A stretch of DNA of 64,000 nt from Ectocarpus siliculosus (taxonomy: Eukaryota > Sar > Phaeophyceae > Ectocarpales > Ectocarpaceae): positions 861,014 through 925,013 of the forward strand of contig FN649729.1 of NCBI GenBank assembly GCA_000310025.1, in the 5' to 3' direction. Shown here one piece after another: positions 35,601-50,600 of the stretch (position 1 is the first letter of the stretch; the number at the start of each line of letters is the position of its first letter). The notes beneath the pieces were generated by a model. That model worked only from the letters and a program-made list of their open reading frames with translations. It did not search any database and was not told the origin of the DNA. Made by a program: the position numbers and the translations under genes.

Positions 35601-38600
35601 CAACACAAGACATGCAACGATGTGTTCACAGTGGCGGGTTCCTACCCATTCGGGATCTTACACCACCTACCAAGCATTCTGGGCAAAATGGGATAGTCCC
35701 CGGAAACAGGAGTGGAGACATAAAACTACTTCCGGGAGTCGCCAGTGAGCGGAATTCAGAAATGAAGCGTGCCTTCACATTTAATATCGGTTGTCTTTGG
35801 AAATTGTTCAGTTGCAACAAACGGCTGTAGTGCTTACAGCAAGGGCCGCTACCCACTCACCTACCTGTCTAACTTCGGCCGCGCACGCGCAGGCGACCTG
35901 TAGGATGGCGAGACAAAGCTGCTTCAGCAGCCCAAAAATGTGTGTCGGTGGGAGAGCCGACAAGGCTAAGGCCTGTAACGCAAGCACGACAGACGACGTC
36001 GGTGCAATATCATACTGAACATCGCCATCTCAGTCACCAGCCTGCTGGCAAACGAACACAGAACAACCCTACCTTGTACCTAAGCAACACCGGCAAGGTG
36101 ACTCGTTTTTACCTTGAGGACGTAGAAGCTGTCGCAGGAAGGCTTGAACCTCTCTTTGTTCGTGCTGGACGTGGACTCGATGATGGAGAGTGTCATGAGC
36201 TTGTCGGCTATCGCCACGGCCTCGTTGACGCATGTTGCGACGTATTCCTGGCCACCACCAACAAGCACACCACACCACAAAATGACGAGACGACAGTAAC
36301 GGCTGTTCAGGCGCCAAAAGAAGGTCCGAAAAGAACGAAACGCCGTCAGGCTTCTCGATGCACAGGCGATTTGTTTTGTAGTAGTTTGGTTCCTCCCTTG
36401 CATATTTCTAGTATCAGCTTGTGATCACGGGAACATCTCGTACAGATAGAACATCAACGCCACATCCAACTGACATCAACATGAGCAAGAAAAATTGACA
36501 AAATTTTCATCATCTTCAACAACAACAACAACTACGACAACGACAGCAACAAAGCGGCAACAACAGCAACATTGACAGCAACACACAAATCCACCTAAAC
36601 ACAATAGCGACAAACGTATGAAAGCACAAGACCGACACCGACACTAATTCTACCAACGGCACCAATACCATCACAGCAATTGCCAGCAACTGCCAACAGA
36701 GGAGCGGATGCGGTAGCCAAGCACTGCTGTAGTGATCATTGCAGTGCCACAGGTAGGAAACAAATTCTAGCCAGAAATAAATACAAATGCTTCCAGATAT
36801 TCCAGATCATCACAACAACGAAAATCAGAATCTGAGTCACGAGCGGCAAGTGGGAACGCGGCGTTTGCAGTTCATTCAACCATTTTATGTTGAGGCGTCC
36901 GAAGAGAGACTTGGAGATGTTGCATTCCGACACGCATCTTGCCGTTCAATGGCCGTCGACCTTAGATCGCCACACGTTCGTTGTCCTTACATTGATCATC
37001 CACTCGGTTAGCATGTCGCCAGAGAAGCAAGCCTTGTGGACCTCTCCATCGTGTTCTTGTACCTCTTTCATCTGAAAGCGGCGGTCGAAAGGGCCGTGCA
37101 GGGTCCACATGCGTGCGGAGGGGCACCACGATGGGCGGGCGTAGGAAACATTCAGCCTTTTTTTGTAGATTGCGAGAGAGCGGTCCAAAGAACACACTAC
37201 CCGCGATTTTGTATTGACGAATCAAAGCCACCACCCACGTCAACGTTACCATTGTCTAGAGACTGGTCCAGATAGGCTTGCCGTGCATGATAACTTTGGC
37301 TCATGTCACCTACATTAATGTAAGGTCTCCCGTTGTCGATGCAACTATGAGCTCCAACATAAGGGCAATGACGAAAAGGTTCAAAGATCGATGCAAACAC
37401 CCTCTGGAATCACGAGACCCCCCGGGTTTGTTAAGTCTAATCTTATTCCACATTTCTCCAAAGCCGAATCAGACCATGCTATCCTCAAGGTACAACAACG
37501 TCTAGTTATGGGTAGTCAAGACGCATGTGTCCCATCTCCTTCCAAGCTCTCGGGTTGTTAGTCTTCAGGCACGCCCTGTACAGAGGTTCTGGCGCGAGGA
37601 CAGCTCGAGAAACAAACCGACACGGCATCCGCAGAACGTCGGTGGAATGGTGCACATCTATGACGGATGCCGTCATGACTACACTCGCCTCTATCTCCAT
37701 ATTCATCCGAATCGCTAACGCCTTCGCGGCGTCGATATCCATCTCCGTGGCCTTTGCCCAGTTAGCTCCCTTGGTTCGAAACTCGTAAAATAGGAGTTCG
37801 TCCATGAACCTGTCGCACGGGTCAAATATGATGATGGAGACACGTCACCAAATAATGCACGAGGTGCATTACTACCGTGGTTGTGCAATCCTACCTTGAA
37901 AAGCCCAGAGAGTTGATTCCGACACTTCACGAATCTCGAAAAGAGAGACAAACCGGTCGACCATGTGTGCATACGGATTTCAGAACGAAACGTTGGCAGA
38001 AACGATACCAACAGGTCGTAGGTACGTGAAGGCGCGAGAACGAGTGATCTAGTTCAAAATATGCGCTCTTTCGAAGAGTCGTTCGTGCCGAGCGATCATC
38101 TCAGACGGATCGAGTAGAGATCGAGTGAAAACGATGTATGTTCCCGCAGGTCCATAGGTGCCATCGATCGACCGTTGGAGAAGCACAATACACGTTCTTA
38201 AAACGGTACGAACCCTTGACGTCTTGCGATCAATTCCATGGCCAAAACCGTCAAACGGCGAAACGACAACAAGGATGTATTAAGGCGATTTTACCCCCTC
38301 AGCGACAAATAGGCACAGACGCCAGCATTCATGTTGGAATAGCCAAGTGGAGAGGTTTCATCGGTGTGTGCAGTGTTGGCTCATTGGCAACCCATGGTGC
38401 AAAGTGACGACCGGATCGATGCGTATTCCCGGCTAGACTGACGCGATGTGATAACGGAATGTCGAGCATGGTTGCTTCTTGGACATTCTCTGCTGGCCTG
38501 GCAATGGGCATAGGTGGCACATCTTACGCTCTGCAACAACGGCTTCCAAAATCGGGCACGTGAGCGGGAACGTTCTGCGGGTGGGTGGACCAATGAAAAT

Positions 38601-41600
38601 TAAACGGCCAGAACTACAGGAACAGCACAAGAACCAATGTCGACTGCAGATGATAGCGCGCACGTGTATCTCTATATATTTTCACGTATGTCAACGAGAT
38701 ACATCAAGCGTAGCATCCCCGACAAAAATCGTTATGTCACCGATGGTTTTGTTCACTTGTGCTGCCTGTGCAGAACCGTGGAGGCATTGGGTTCCTGTTA
38801 CATGGTAGGATCAACATTTTCCTGGGAATATAATGGCGAACGTATGTCCTGTAGAACTGGAGATTAACCACAACTTCTTAAATTCTTATGGACGAGATCA
38901 TCATCATCGTCACCGACAAAGCAACCACCGCATCATACCTGAAGATCGAGTTAACGTGGTCGACCAGCCCAAATTCCACTAGGCGTTGGCCGATGGCCAC
39001 CGCCTCATTTCTGGACGCAGCAATACCGGTATCGCACATCCAATCCACCGCCTGGCTTCCGACAAAAGACTTCTTGAAGATCGTCGAACCATAGTCGCGA
39101 TCCTTAAGGGTCCAGACGATAAGCACCCGGTATAAAAAAAGAATGAGTGCTTCACACGATTAATTCCCCCTCGAGGTCCTGATTCGAACGACAAGCGGAG
39201 ACAGAAGTGAAGAGAGCGAGCGGCGACCTAGTAGCTGCTTGTTGCTCCCTACAAAACGCTGCAGTGTTTCTTTCGCTCCATAAAGCTCTTGCATGCATAA
39301 CTACCAAAGGACTGCGGGTTAACGTCAACACCGGGGATTTCGGGGACCGTCGTGAACACATTGCAGCATTGGCGCCCGTTGGGCCACCGAATTGAAACAG
39401 CCAAAGGCGAGCCCAGGCCAAACAGACCAATCCATCATGGCCTCGTATGGTGACCCTACTGTAGCCGTTTGCTTTGTGGGGGCGGTAATCGTTGGTTTGG
39501 ACCTCCATCTACCCATTTATGGAAAAATTACGTCGCCCCCCAAAACAAACGGAAACAAGCGGGGTACTCAATCTCCAAAATACTGCCCGACGTCATCTCG
39601 CCCGTCAGAGCACAGCCTACAGTTATCAAAGAAGCAGTACACCACAAACTGGGGTCTATTCGTTGATGTCGGGAGATTGATTTATTTAAACGGACACACA
39701 CACGCGCGGTCGCTGAGGTTGACATTCTTTCGATGGCCAGTTGGCGCGCAGTTGGTGGCTGAAAACTCACACACACAGCTACATGTACTTAAATCTCCCC
39801 GGTCCTCCTGTCGGATGACCCCGCGGACTCGACACTTTTTTTTTGCGGTTGATCTCGCAGTAAGATTGATGTATTAGCATTTGCCAGCCGGTTAAGACTG
39901 TCGACAACAATCAGCGGAACACACACCTTGCGGCTAGACCTTGTTCGTTCGTTGTCGAACCTCCTACGCAACCCCCTTACTGGGGATTCTGCGGGTATTT
40001 TGTTAGGGTAGCAAGCAGTTCTTCTTGTTCGTCTAGCCTATAGGCTGGCGTCTTGTCATTGGCCAGTTGGTTTGTGCGGCCGCAGATTGCGGAAACACAC
40101 GAAATTTACACACCTCGATAGGTATGCAGCTTCGCATCTTCAAGCACAGGAACTCGGCGGCCTCAAAACCTAGCAACATGGCGCTTTCAAACCGCGATTC
40201 GTCTTCTTCTCCCTCGCCCTCGAACCTCTGGAAACGGTACCCCGCACTTCTTGAGCTATTGTTCGAAAGCACTGATGCTCCGCTCTAGACACGATGGTGA
40301 TGGTGGTGAAACCAAGCGGGAAGGTGCATGCATACGACACGGAGCACGTCAGGCGCGGGGGGCATGGGGTAGAAAGAAATTGCGATGAGGCTTGGGTCGG
40401 GGACGGGGCGTCACGCTCATGGCGCGCAAAACGTAAGCCCTCCTCTCTCCCGAAGCGAAGTGTTCTTTTCGGTGGCCCCTCTTGCCACTTCGGGCGAAAG
40501 ATTGCTTGCTTTTGCACGAGACCAACCACCAAGAAGCTAGCGATCCCAGCAACAGCGACGTTTTGATCCCAGCAATCACGACACCGCGCCCTGGCCGCCC
40601 TTTGGACCGACCCCGTCCCAAGCTTCCAAGCTGCATCACCAGCAAGATCATGGTTGTGGGGACAACGTTGCTACATTGGGAGGCCGACCAGATGCTGGAG
40701 ACCTCGGATACGAGAAGTAAGATGTAAAAGCCACACCCTCTAATGGAAGAGTCAAATCCTATGAAATAAGAACTCGTTTCTGCCTCAAATTCTGCGGTTG
40801 TTGTCCTATTGATTGTTCAGCGCCAACAACATTGGGGAAGCGGCTTTCCAATCGTCAGACCCCCCCTGTGATAGCGATTGGGACCACTCAGTTACCATGT
40901 TTATAGCTGTTTGTACTCACAGTGTAGTGTTCGTGGCGATATCGGGAGAGCGGGACCAGGAGTTTTGAACAGAAAGAATGAGTCGTTCTGTAGGTGGTAC
41001 GTTGAATTTAACCCCTCCCAAAGGGAACCCCCCTCCCCCCCCCGCCGTTGTAAAACAAGCCGCCCCCCCCGGTGTTTGCCATCGGGGTTGGGTTTTCTTC
41101 GCTTGGCAGCGATGTGGTAAAACAAGATCACTTCGTAACCTCGGCAACCAGGTTACTGCCTTTTTTTTTCCCTTGGCTTTTTTTTTTTGCGGTAACCATG
41201 AATGGTGGTCGAGTAGATTGTGTTGTGCGGGGTCGAGAACCCTCACTCCGCGCAAAGGGGGTAATCGCACCACGTTGTGTTAAATTGGTCAAGCACCCTC
41301 GACGCAGTTACACAGTGCGTATAGCTGTCTATGGAAGTGAAAGCACCAGAAAATAAATTAAGTCACACGCAGCTGTCATCCGTACGCAAGGAAGTAAGTC
41401 ATCCGTACGCAAGGAAGTAAGCTCAAGATGCCGAACACCCTTTTAGCAGGATGCAGTGCACCCTTCAAGAGACTCGCCGAATACCACACGGCGCTTCGCG
41501 CTTGGTGATGTGAGAGCCTGGTCCGGTGAGAACCAGGCGTGCTCCGTCCCGGCGTTGCAGGGATGCGAGGTCAATGGTCTAACGACTACGGCATGCACGA

Positions 41601-44600
41601 CTATGGGTACACCCCCCCGCCCGCTCGCTCCGCGCAAAGGGGATGATCGTATCACGTTGTGTTAAATTGGTCAAGCACGGTTGAGACAGTTACACAGTGC
41701 TTATAGCTGTCTCTGAAAGTGGAAGCACCAGACACTAAATTCAGTCATTCGCAGCTGTCACCCGTTGCAAAGAAATAAGCACAAGATGCCGGACAGCCTT
41801 AGCAGGATACAGCGCACCCTCCATGCGACCCGCCGAATACCTCACGGCGCTTCGCGCTTGGTGATGTGAGAGCCTGGTCCGGTGGGAACCAGGCGTGCTC
41901 CGTCCCGGCTTTGTGGGGATGCGAGGTCAATGGGCTAACGACTACGGCATGCACGACTATGAGGACACCCCCCCTGCACAACAGTTTTCGGGGTTGGGTT
42001 GTCGTCACTTGGCAACGACGTTGTAAAACACACCTGTCGTTTCATGAGTTCGACAGCAAGGTTACCGCTTTTTATTTTCCCTCTGTTTTTTTTTTGGGGT
42101 AACCATGAATGGTTGTCGAGTAGGTTATGTTGTGCGGGGTCGAGAATCTTCACTCCGGGCAAAGGGGATGATCGCACCACGTGGTGGTAAATTGGTCAAG
42201 CACTCTCGATGCAGTTAGACCCTTCTTTATGGAAACATAATCTTGCAATTATATCTCGGGATTTTGACCCAAGATTTGCTTACAATATATCTCCGCGAAG
42301 ATTTGCAGTATCGCGATTTATGGGGGAAATATCTTGAATGTTGAAAAAGCGGCGTGTTGTTCCTCTCTTCTGCTTGGAGTTGAAAAAGGCACAACGGCCA
42401 CTTGGTCCACAGGAAATGCCAAGGTGTGGCGAAAAGTGAGCATGACGCAGTTGTAGAAGGGGTATCCCTCCCCCAGCTGTATTGCCTCAACACTGTGGGT
42501 GGATACTAGCGATGGGCGCCTACCTGGGGTGCAAAATTGAATCCGTTTCCCACGAGCTCATGTCAAGCGGAGAAACAAAACTGTTCCATTGCTGTCCAAC
42601 TGACAAGAAAGTGCATCAACCCGAAGCCGATGACACCCATGAACGTATCTCACGATGTAGCAGGCGTACCGAGGTCAAACCTCCGGCGCTGTCATCTGCA
42701 CGCACGGATTTGGCTCGGGTGCAAACGGGTTGGGTGTGGGGTGATTCGATGAAGAGATAGAAGCGTCGCACACGACAGAGCAGTGTTGGCAAAACGTTCC
42801 TCCTGCTCTATTTTTCTACTTCAAAATAAAGTACTCTTTGAACGGTCGCTCCACAGACTGGTGATGACGCACGTGGAACGAGCCAGGGCAAATACGCATT
42901 TTTTTCGCGCGCCTTGGTTGTTGTCGTTCGCTGTCGGCGCCCGTGGCGCCGACACAGTGACGCCAGGGTGCGTTAGAGACCCTTGCGAGTGTGCCACGTG
43001 CAGATTTCATGGCGTTATGGACGATTAGGTTGACTGACCTTCGGTGATCGCGCCGCACTGAGGCAAGATTTGTTACGCCGCCTCAAGATTTGTCGGAAGG
43101 CTCGTTTTGACAGATCTTGGGTCAAGATTTGTTCGAAAGGGCAGATTTCGGGCCTCGAGAAATCTTAGCCAAGATATATCGGAAGATTTCGCTCCCATAA
43201 ATCGTGAAACTGGCAGATCTTGGCCAAGATCAAGATTTATCGACAAGATTTTGTTCCCATAAATCGGGGTCTTACACAGCGCGTATAACTGTCTCTGGGG
43301 TTGAAAACACCAGAAAAGAGCTCAAGTCATTCGCAGCCGTCATTCGCATGCAAGGAAGTAAGCAAAAAGACACCGAACACCCCTAGCAGGATGCAGCGCA
43401 CCCTCCATGCGAACCGCCAAATTTCTCACTGCCCTTCGCGCTTGGTGATGTGAGAACCTGATCCAGGGAGAACCCGGCGTGCTCCGTCCCGGCTTTGTAG
43501 GGGTGCGAGGTCAATGGTCTAACGGCTACGGCATGCACGACTATTAGTACCCCAAGGGAAACCTCCCACCTTACCTTGAACGTCTGAAGCGTGGACACGC
43601 TCCGACCGGCTGATGAAGAGTTCCTCCTCTGTCGACGTAACGACCCCTTCACCCCTCCAGCATCCGTACTTCTTCTGGTATCGCTTTTCACTCCTTTGGA
43701 CATCGGTATGCGAAGGTACCTCAGGAGTTCCAAGTATCGATGTACCTGAAGGGAGGTACCGTGGATCATTGGTGCAGGGGGGGGTTGGAGTTTGGCGGGA
43801 GGTACAGTAGGTGGCGCAGACGTTGGACGATAGCCTACATTGAAGTACCCCATGGGGTTAGGGTCGGAGTAGCACCTTGGCTTAACCAATGGTGTACTGG
43901 TACTGACTTCCCCTGAGAATGGGGTGTGGAACATATTCATTTTTGCTCATAAGCTGCCTTGGGTTGTGTGGAGTCTAGGATCAAGCCAAACACACGGCCA
44001 GTTCTTCGACGGGGGGCGCATGGGTCGGATAGGCTGGAGCTCCGTGTAACTACGAACACATCAAATCCAAGCGACTGCCACCCATCTTCACCTTATCAAG
44101 CCGCAAATCACAAACGCTGGATCTTCACAAGAAAAGCCTTCAGAAGCTATCGTTACCAACTTGAAAGGTTTGCACAAGTGATGGAGCTACAACGGGGTCA
44201 ATGCTGTCGTTCGCCAGCTCCGCCGGCCGCGGTGGTACTACCTACGGCCCAACCGGACCGCAATTCCACGATCTTTGCAGCCCTCTCTACAAGATTGTTT
44301 CGTGCTACGCCGCGAGGAGCGGGGTTAACGCTGGATTTGGTCCGGGTTTTTACCCCCGATGATCTATCGTGCGCGGAGGGGTCGCGCATGGGAACTGTTG
44401 CTCCGTGTCAACCCTATCGTGGACAAGGTGCGGCCCGTGCCCGGCTTGAGTGCATGGTCGGGTGCTTGCGAGGCGGCAGCAAGTTGACGAATTCAACGCA
44501 ACTTGCTCCTACGACCACGGAGCGTATCGTGCCTACTAGAGATGTTGTTCACACGTCTGCCGCAATCCAGGGGGCTAAATTTGGTTTGCATTTGGGGGAA

Positions 44601-47600
44601 GACTTTGACGCGTTCGAGCCACGCGGTGGAGGTAGTCGCAGTTGTGGAATGCCCGCGCACTTTGCATCCCACGTGGTTACGGAGTAGATCTCCGCGGCCC
44701 AGCCTATCGGTCGAACCTGTCCAAGGGGTATATTTTCCGCGTAGTGGCGCCAGGTGAGGGCTTATCGGCATGAGGCAACCCTGCAGTCGCATTTGCGCGC
44801 TGCAGAGGCTGCCTCACACCTTCACAATGCACCTCTTTCGGGTAGTAGGCACGTTGAGCCAATCTCTCGCGGGAACGGCGGTGGACGAGATCATACCCAT
44901 CGGAGGCGGCACGAACGGTGCGGAGCGCTACACCAGTGCTACAACTAGCTCTAGGATAGCGGAGGGCAAAATCCAGCGGGATGAAGAGTATGCTGGTGCT
45001 TCCGACACTCCCATTTGTCGCAGGACTTCGAGGCTGCATTTTCGGCATGCTCCAGACCATGCCCACAAAAATAAAAGAACGTTGGGGGTGAGTCTCAACA
45101 CTATGCGGGCCTAGTTCTATAAATAAAAAAAACTGCAACGACGCGACTTACGTGGGACCACCGGCCGCCACGGGAAGGGACCATACGGGCGTTGTCAATG
45201 ATTTCTTGACCAAGTTTGTGCCGTTCAAGGCCGCAGTCTTCTGAAATAGGAGTAATAAACACTTTTTATGAAGGCACCCGTACGAGAAATGTATGCTGGC
45301 CCGGTTTGCGTCCTCTCTTCTGTTGAAAAGCGTGCACCCATGAAACATTGCACTACAGCCTTTTCAGTGGTTCTCACCATATATTCCTTTTGCAAGACTG
45401 CATTTCTCTTTGACATGCCCTGCACGAGTTCTACTCTGGAATGAGTCCGCTGCACTGACCTCGGTGGGCATCGCAGCAGCAAATTCCGTCATGTCGATAA
45501 GGCCCCTCCAATCCGGCTCGACGATTATGGCCATGAGAGCGGCAGTAAGCCCGGACAAGACGTGATACGGGGTCGATTGCTCCAAGTGCGCTCCCTGCGA
45601 CATGAGACAATCAAAGGCGGAGAAACCCAGCTACGTCGAACCGCAGACAGGTGGTTCGAGGCAAATTCTTCAGGCCTGATGTAAAAGGTTTTCCAAAGGC
45701 GCGTGTGGGGTGTGTCTTCAAATAGGCGCTGGAATACGGCTGATCGGTAGCAGCAGGCAGCAGAGATCGAGCGATCAAGCGACCAATGTTGTGACGGACC
45801 AAGAATAATTTTCAGGTGAAACCAAGGCTGCACTGGTAGTGTCTACAACTACAGCACCTGCTGTTCTGCCGTACCGTTGTGTTGTTGTACCAATGAACGC
45901 CGTTCAATGGTATGGTAATGCGGTACTTTCTAAGACTGACAACCCGGATGATAAGTGAGGGCGCACTCTCGCGAGCTTATCAACGAGTTTTCTGGAATAC
46001 TACCCAGTTGCCTTACTCTTCATCGCAAACAACAGGTTACTCGCAGTGCGAAGCATTGAAGTGCGGGCGAAAGGTCAAGCCCATTTCTGAAACGCCAAGG
46101 CATGCGAAACCCACCACCGAGAACAACAACAACAACAACAACAACGGCGACGACGACTCGACACACCTTGGGATACAGCTACTGCCTTTCCAATTTCCGA
46201 CAAACGAGTGCGTCTCGCCGGGAAGATGTACATTCATCTACCAGTGCTTGGGTTGCGAACTCTTCTTCCGGACAAACCTGCATCTTCACGACGTGAGTAT
46301 CTCGCCCCTTGATACTGACGTTTTCGCCTCTCGTCGTTTCCAATACGGTGTGGCATGCCCTCTTAATCCCCGGGTCATTGGTGAACGCTGCGACGAGCTC
46401 GCTCTTGCCAAGACCACCGTCGGATTCCAGGTAGACGCAATTGATTTCCCCAGAGCTGCACCTTTTAACGAAGGTGCGAATCTGGCCCAGAGCACCAACG
46501 AAAATGAGCGTTGCGGTCAATGTGAAACCTAATGAACGGGAGGTGGAGACACATACAAGCATTGGCGGACCGCATCAAGTTTGTCCGCCAAACAATCTTT
46601 TCTTCACAACACCACCGCGTTCTCTGGGTAGGAATCGTCTAGCGCACCGGCCGATATGTCGGCCAACGTGCACGCCAAAAGTCGGGATGGGTCACACTCT
46701 AGGTTATGCCTACACACGCAGAGGCGATGGATAAATTGCCTTAACGACAACAACGTTTGGTTAGCCCCGTGCCCGTTCTTCTCCCTGTCGCACGCAAACC
46801 TCTCGTGAGTCAGGGTGTCAGACCCAGTCTAGAGATGGACAGCAATAAACACTCCTATCATATGCATAAGTTCCTATGGTGTTCGCCTACCCTACTTGGA
46901 GAGTCGGGACTCGCCAGAACCCAGTCTAGGGGGTCTTTGATCGATCTGCAGCTCTCCATTTGGAGAAGGGAGTCTCGAGAAGGCACGACAAAGGACGACG
47001 GTTTGCCACAAAATACAGCAGTGCCATGTCCTAAAACTGAGAGACGCGAGATAAGCACCCCTGAGCAGTAGTCGAAAAGGATGAGCATCACCTGTTCCAG
47101 AGGTTGGGCCCTGCTCTCGACGGGGACGAACTTGATACTACGTCTCGGCACAACCGCAAGGGTCTTTCCAGTTTTCTCGAGCTCTTTCCGTTTCAGGTGC
47201 TCTCGACGAGTATCTCGAACGTTGTTTAGCTGACAACGACCGTGCAATTGCATGAGTTTTACATCCAGCGTTTACCGCGAGCAGAGCGCGCGGGGTGGGA
47301 AAGGTGAGAAGGTGAGAAGCGGAGTGTATGTCACGATTACGGCAGCTTTGTTGGGAACTTGAAGGCACTAACTGTTGAGTCGATTTTCTCCTGATTCACC
47401 AGCCAGTCGTCGGACGGTTTGTCGTCTAAGTTTATCCCAACGAATAAAACGACAGTTGAAGGTGCGGATGCGGGAGAGAAGATTTGTCTAGATTACTACT
47501 CTAAGGGTAGCGAGACCTTATACATCAGTGATTGGTTGCTTGTGTGGTCGAATATTCGAGACGTCGCCTCAGGCAAGCACAAGTCTTAGTCACCAAGCCG

Positions 47601-50600
47601 AAATGTCACGAGCGGATCAGTTGTATCTTGCATGCTGTGCCATGGTGGTAGGAGAGTCCCCATACAGAACAAGGTACGATGTAACAAGTTGCGGCGTACG
47701 GTGACACAACGGGCCACTGGCCTAGCAAGAGAGTGGTGGAACAGGGCTCAACCTTCAGAAAACCTGAGCATTCGGGTAACGGTGATGGGGCAAGAGTCGC
47801 GCTAACCCAGGTTTCGAGGCGCACCTCAACAAGGTGCCGTTATGCGGTCAAGTCCAAAAACCTGCTGATGTTCAATACATCCTTGGTCGTTTAGTCGACT
47901 AACCTGAAATACGTTGATGTCGTAGCTCTTCCCCTTGGGTCTCATAGATCCCACGCTGATAACCTCAATCCCGATCATCGCTTCGTGGTGAATCGATTCC
48001 TGCCAGGGTCAAGAAAAACCACACCCTCTAGGGTTAAGACGGGCAAGGACACACTAAATAGCACTGGGAACTGTACCCATAGCGATTGAATATTTTGTAC
48101 CCCATCTCACCATTTCCACTCTTTCAGGTTATTACGTTTTGGTAAGTTCCAAACGTTGTGTACGGTAAGAGGTACGGGTGAATTACGCTGGGTATGCATG
48201 TATCCGACCCTTTGGAAAGGTTGTACACTTACTCGACACTACGGAAAGGGCTGGCAAACCCACGGGAAAAGCTTCTTGTACCGGATTCGCCCTTGTTGAA
48301 ATACCCGGGGTCGGGTACGGCTACGCGTACAAGCAGCCATTCTATACCTGGTTCTTTGAAAAACAAACCATTGTATGTTCCATCCGGGACTCTACAAAGT
48401 TAATCCCACCCCATCCCTCGACCTCAAAAGAACCCCCCCCTCCGAGACGTTGGTCGCCCTCCCCCCGTTGTTTGCCATCGGGGTTGGGTTTTCGTCGATT
48501 GGCAACGACGTTGTAAAACAAGCCGCCCCCCCCGGTGTTTGCCATCGGGGTTGGGTTTTCGTCGCTTGGCAGCGATGTTGTAAAACAAGACGATCACTTC
48601 GTGAGCTCGGCAACCAGGTTACCGCTTTTTTTTGCCTTTGGTTGCTTTTTGCGGTAACCACGAATGGTGGTCGAGTAGGTTATGTTGTGCGGGGTCGAGA
48701 GCCGTCACTCCGCGCAAAAGGGAATAATCGCACCACGTTGTGTTGAATTGGTCGAGCACCCTCGACGCAGTTACACAGTGCTTACAACTGTTTCTGGAAG
48801 TGAAAGCACCAGAAAATAAACTAAGTCATACGCAGCTGTCATCCGTACGTAAGAAAGAAAGCACAAGATGCCGAACACCCTTAGCAGGATGCAGCACAAT
48901 TCTCATGAGACTCGCCGAACACCTCACGGCGCTTCGCGCTTGGTGATGTGAGAGCCTGGTCCGTTGAGAACCCGGCGTGCTCCGTCCCCGCTTTGGAGGG
49001 ATGCGAGGTCAATGGTCTAACGACTACGCCATGCACGGCTATGAGTACACCCCCCCTACGTTGTCGACCCAGGTCGGGGCGAAATGCGGTACAGCAGTAG
49101 AGGTCCCTGTTTAGTGCCGGTTGAATGGTGCCGGTTGAATGGTGCCGGTTGCCGGTATAGTGCCGGTCAAATCTCGGCGCAAAGAACCCACCCTGAATAG
49201 TGCCAGACCGGCACTATTCAGAGCTGCCCACTATAGTGCCGGTTTGGGCCCCACTGAACCCCACAATAGTGCCGGTTCAAGCACGCACACACCTCATGGA
49301 GTCCCGAACTTGGCCTTGAGAAACATTTTCTGTTTCCAGCCGACTGAGACTGACTGGCGTAGCACTTCTATTTATTTCCATTGTTCAGCCAGTTAGAGTG
49401 TAAATATACACAAACACACACGTTGAGGGTCCGCCAATAATAGTTGCAATAACTGGCGACGAGAGTGGTGGTGAAAAAAAAGCACAGTGAAAAGCACTCC
49501 GAGAGGAACGCGCGTATAAAGCGGCAGCCTTGGCAGACACGTGCAGTTTCCTCTATTGCTACCGTTTCTAGCGTTAGTCTAGCGTTAGTGCGGAGAGTAG
49601 CTTAACAACCGCACTCTGACTCTGACGTATTTTCATTGGTCAGCCGGTTAGCGCGGTCAATCCTAAGTAAGAAAACACACACAAATAAAATAAACCCGCC
49701 GCACACACGGGGTCGATGCTAGTAAAAAAAAAAACCATCGGGGTCCCAGATCACGGGTTTTGGTAGCATTAACAATTTCCTCTTTCCACACTGAGACTGA
49801 CGACCGCGTCTTTTCATCGGCCAGTCGGTTTGCGCGATCATTGCGGCCACAGTAATAATCACACACAGTTGGTAGACGCGTGCAGTATCTTCTGTTGCTA
49901 CCGTTTCTGTCTTTGATCCGGAGGGTAGTTTAGCCTCCCCCATGCTGCCCCCTCACGGGGTCCCAGTTCATGGCACATATAAGTGTTTTGTGTTTTCAAC
50001 CGCACTAAGACTGACGTCTTTTCATTGGTCAGCCGGTGAGCGCGGTCGATGCTAATAATAAACCCACACACATTATTTTCAGCCGCACTGAGACTGAGGT
50101 CTTTTCATTGGTCAGCCGGTGAGCGCGGTCGATGTTAAGAATAAACCCACACACATCATTTTCAGCCGCACTGAGACTGACGTCTTTTCATTGGTCAGCC
50201 GGTGAGCGCGGTCGATGCTAAAAATAAAAACACACACACATCATTTGAGCTAATAATAATAACACACACGTTTTTCTCCCTGCTCTCGCTACATCGAAGG
50301 AGCGCAAGAAGAAGTGAGGTCTTGCTTCCTTTCGTCTACGGTAGGAGTGTATGCACTGGAGCTTCACAAACATAAATTATTACCGCCAAAGATGCATCGG
50401 GTGCCTGAGTGACCATCTTTCTTTCGCTGTCGAGTAGTTGAGCTTGCCCGGAATGGTTTGATCCTTGCAAGACCAATGCCACAGCTGTGAGGTATATTGT
50501 ACTTCGTAAGTGTGTTCTTTGCGATAGTCTTGTGAAGTTGTGCGTGTCTGTCCCGCCGAGTTAACTTTCTACAGCAAAATCTGTGTGTTCGACAGGTTAT

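Larger units (their letters stand above)
41978..43553 (+). repeat. Repeat R, copy 3, split by a transposon
   Basis: The first part (41978-42217) ends in GATGCAGTTA and the second part (43271-43553) resumes at TTACACAGCGCG, exactly the order CAGTTACACAGTGC of intact copies. The interruption is the TTA-flanked element at 42218-43270. This dates the R insertion before the transposon. Confidence 0.85.
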
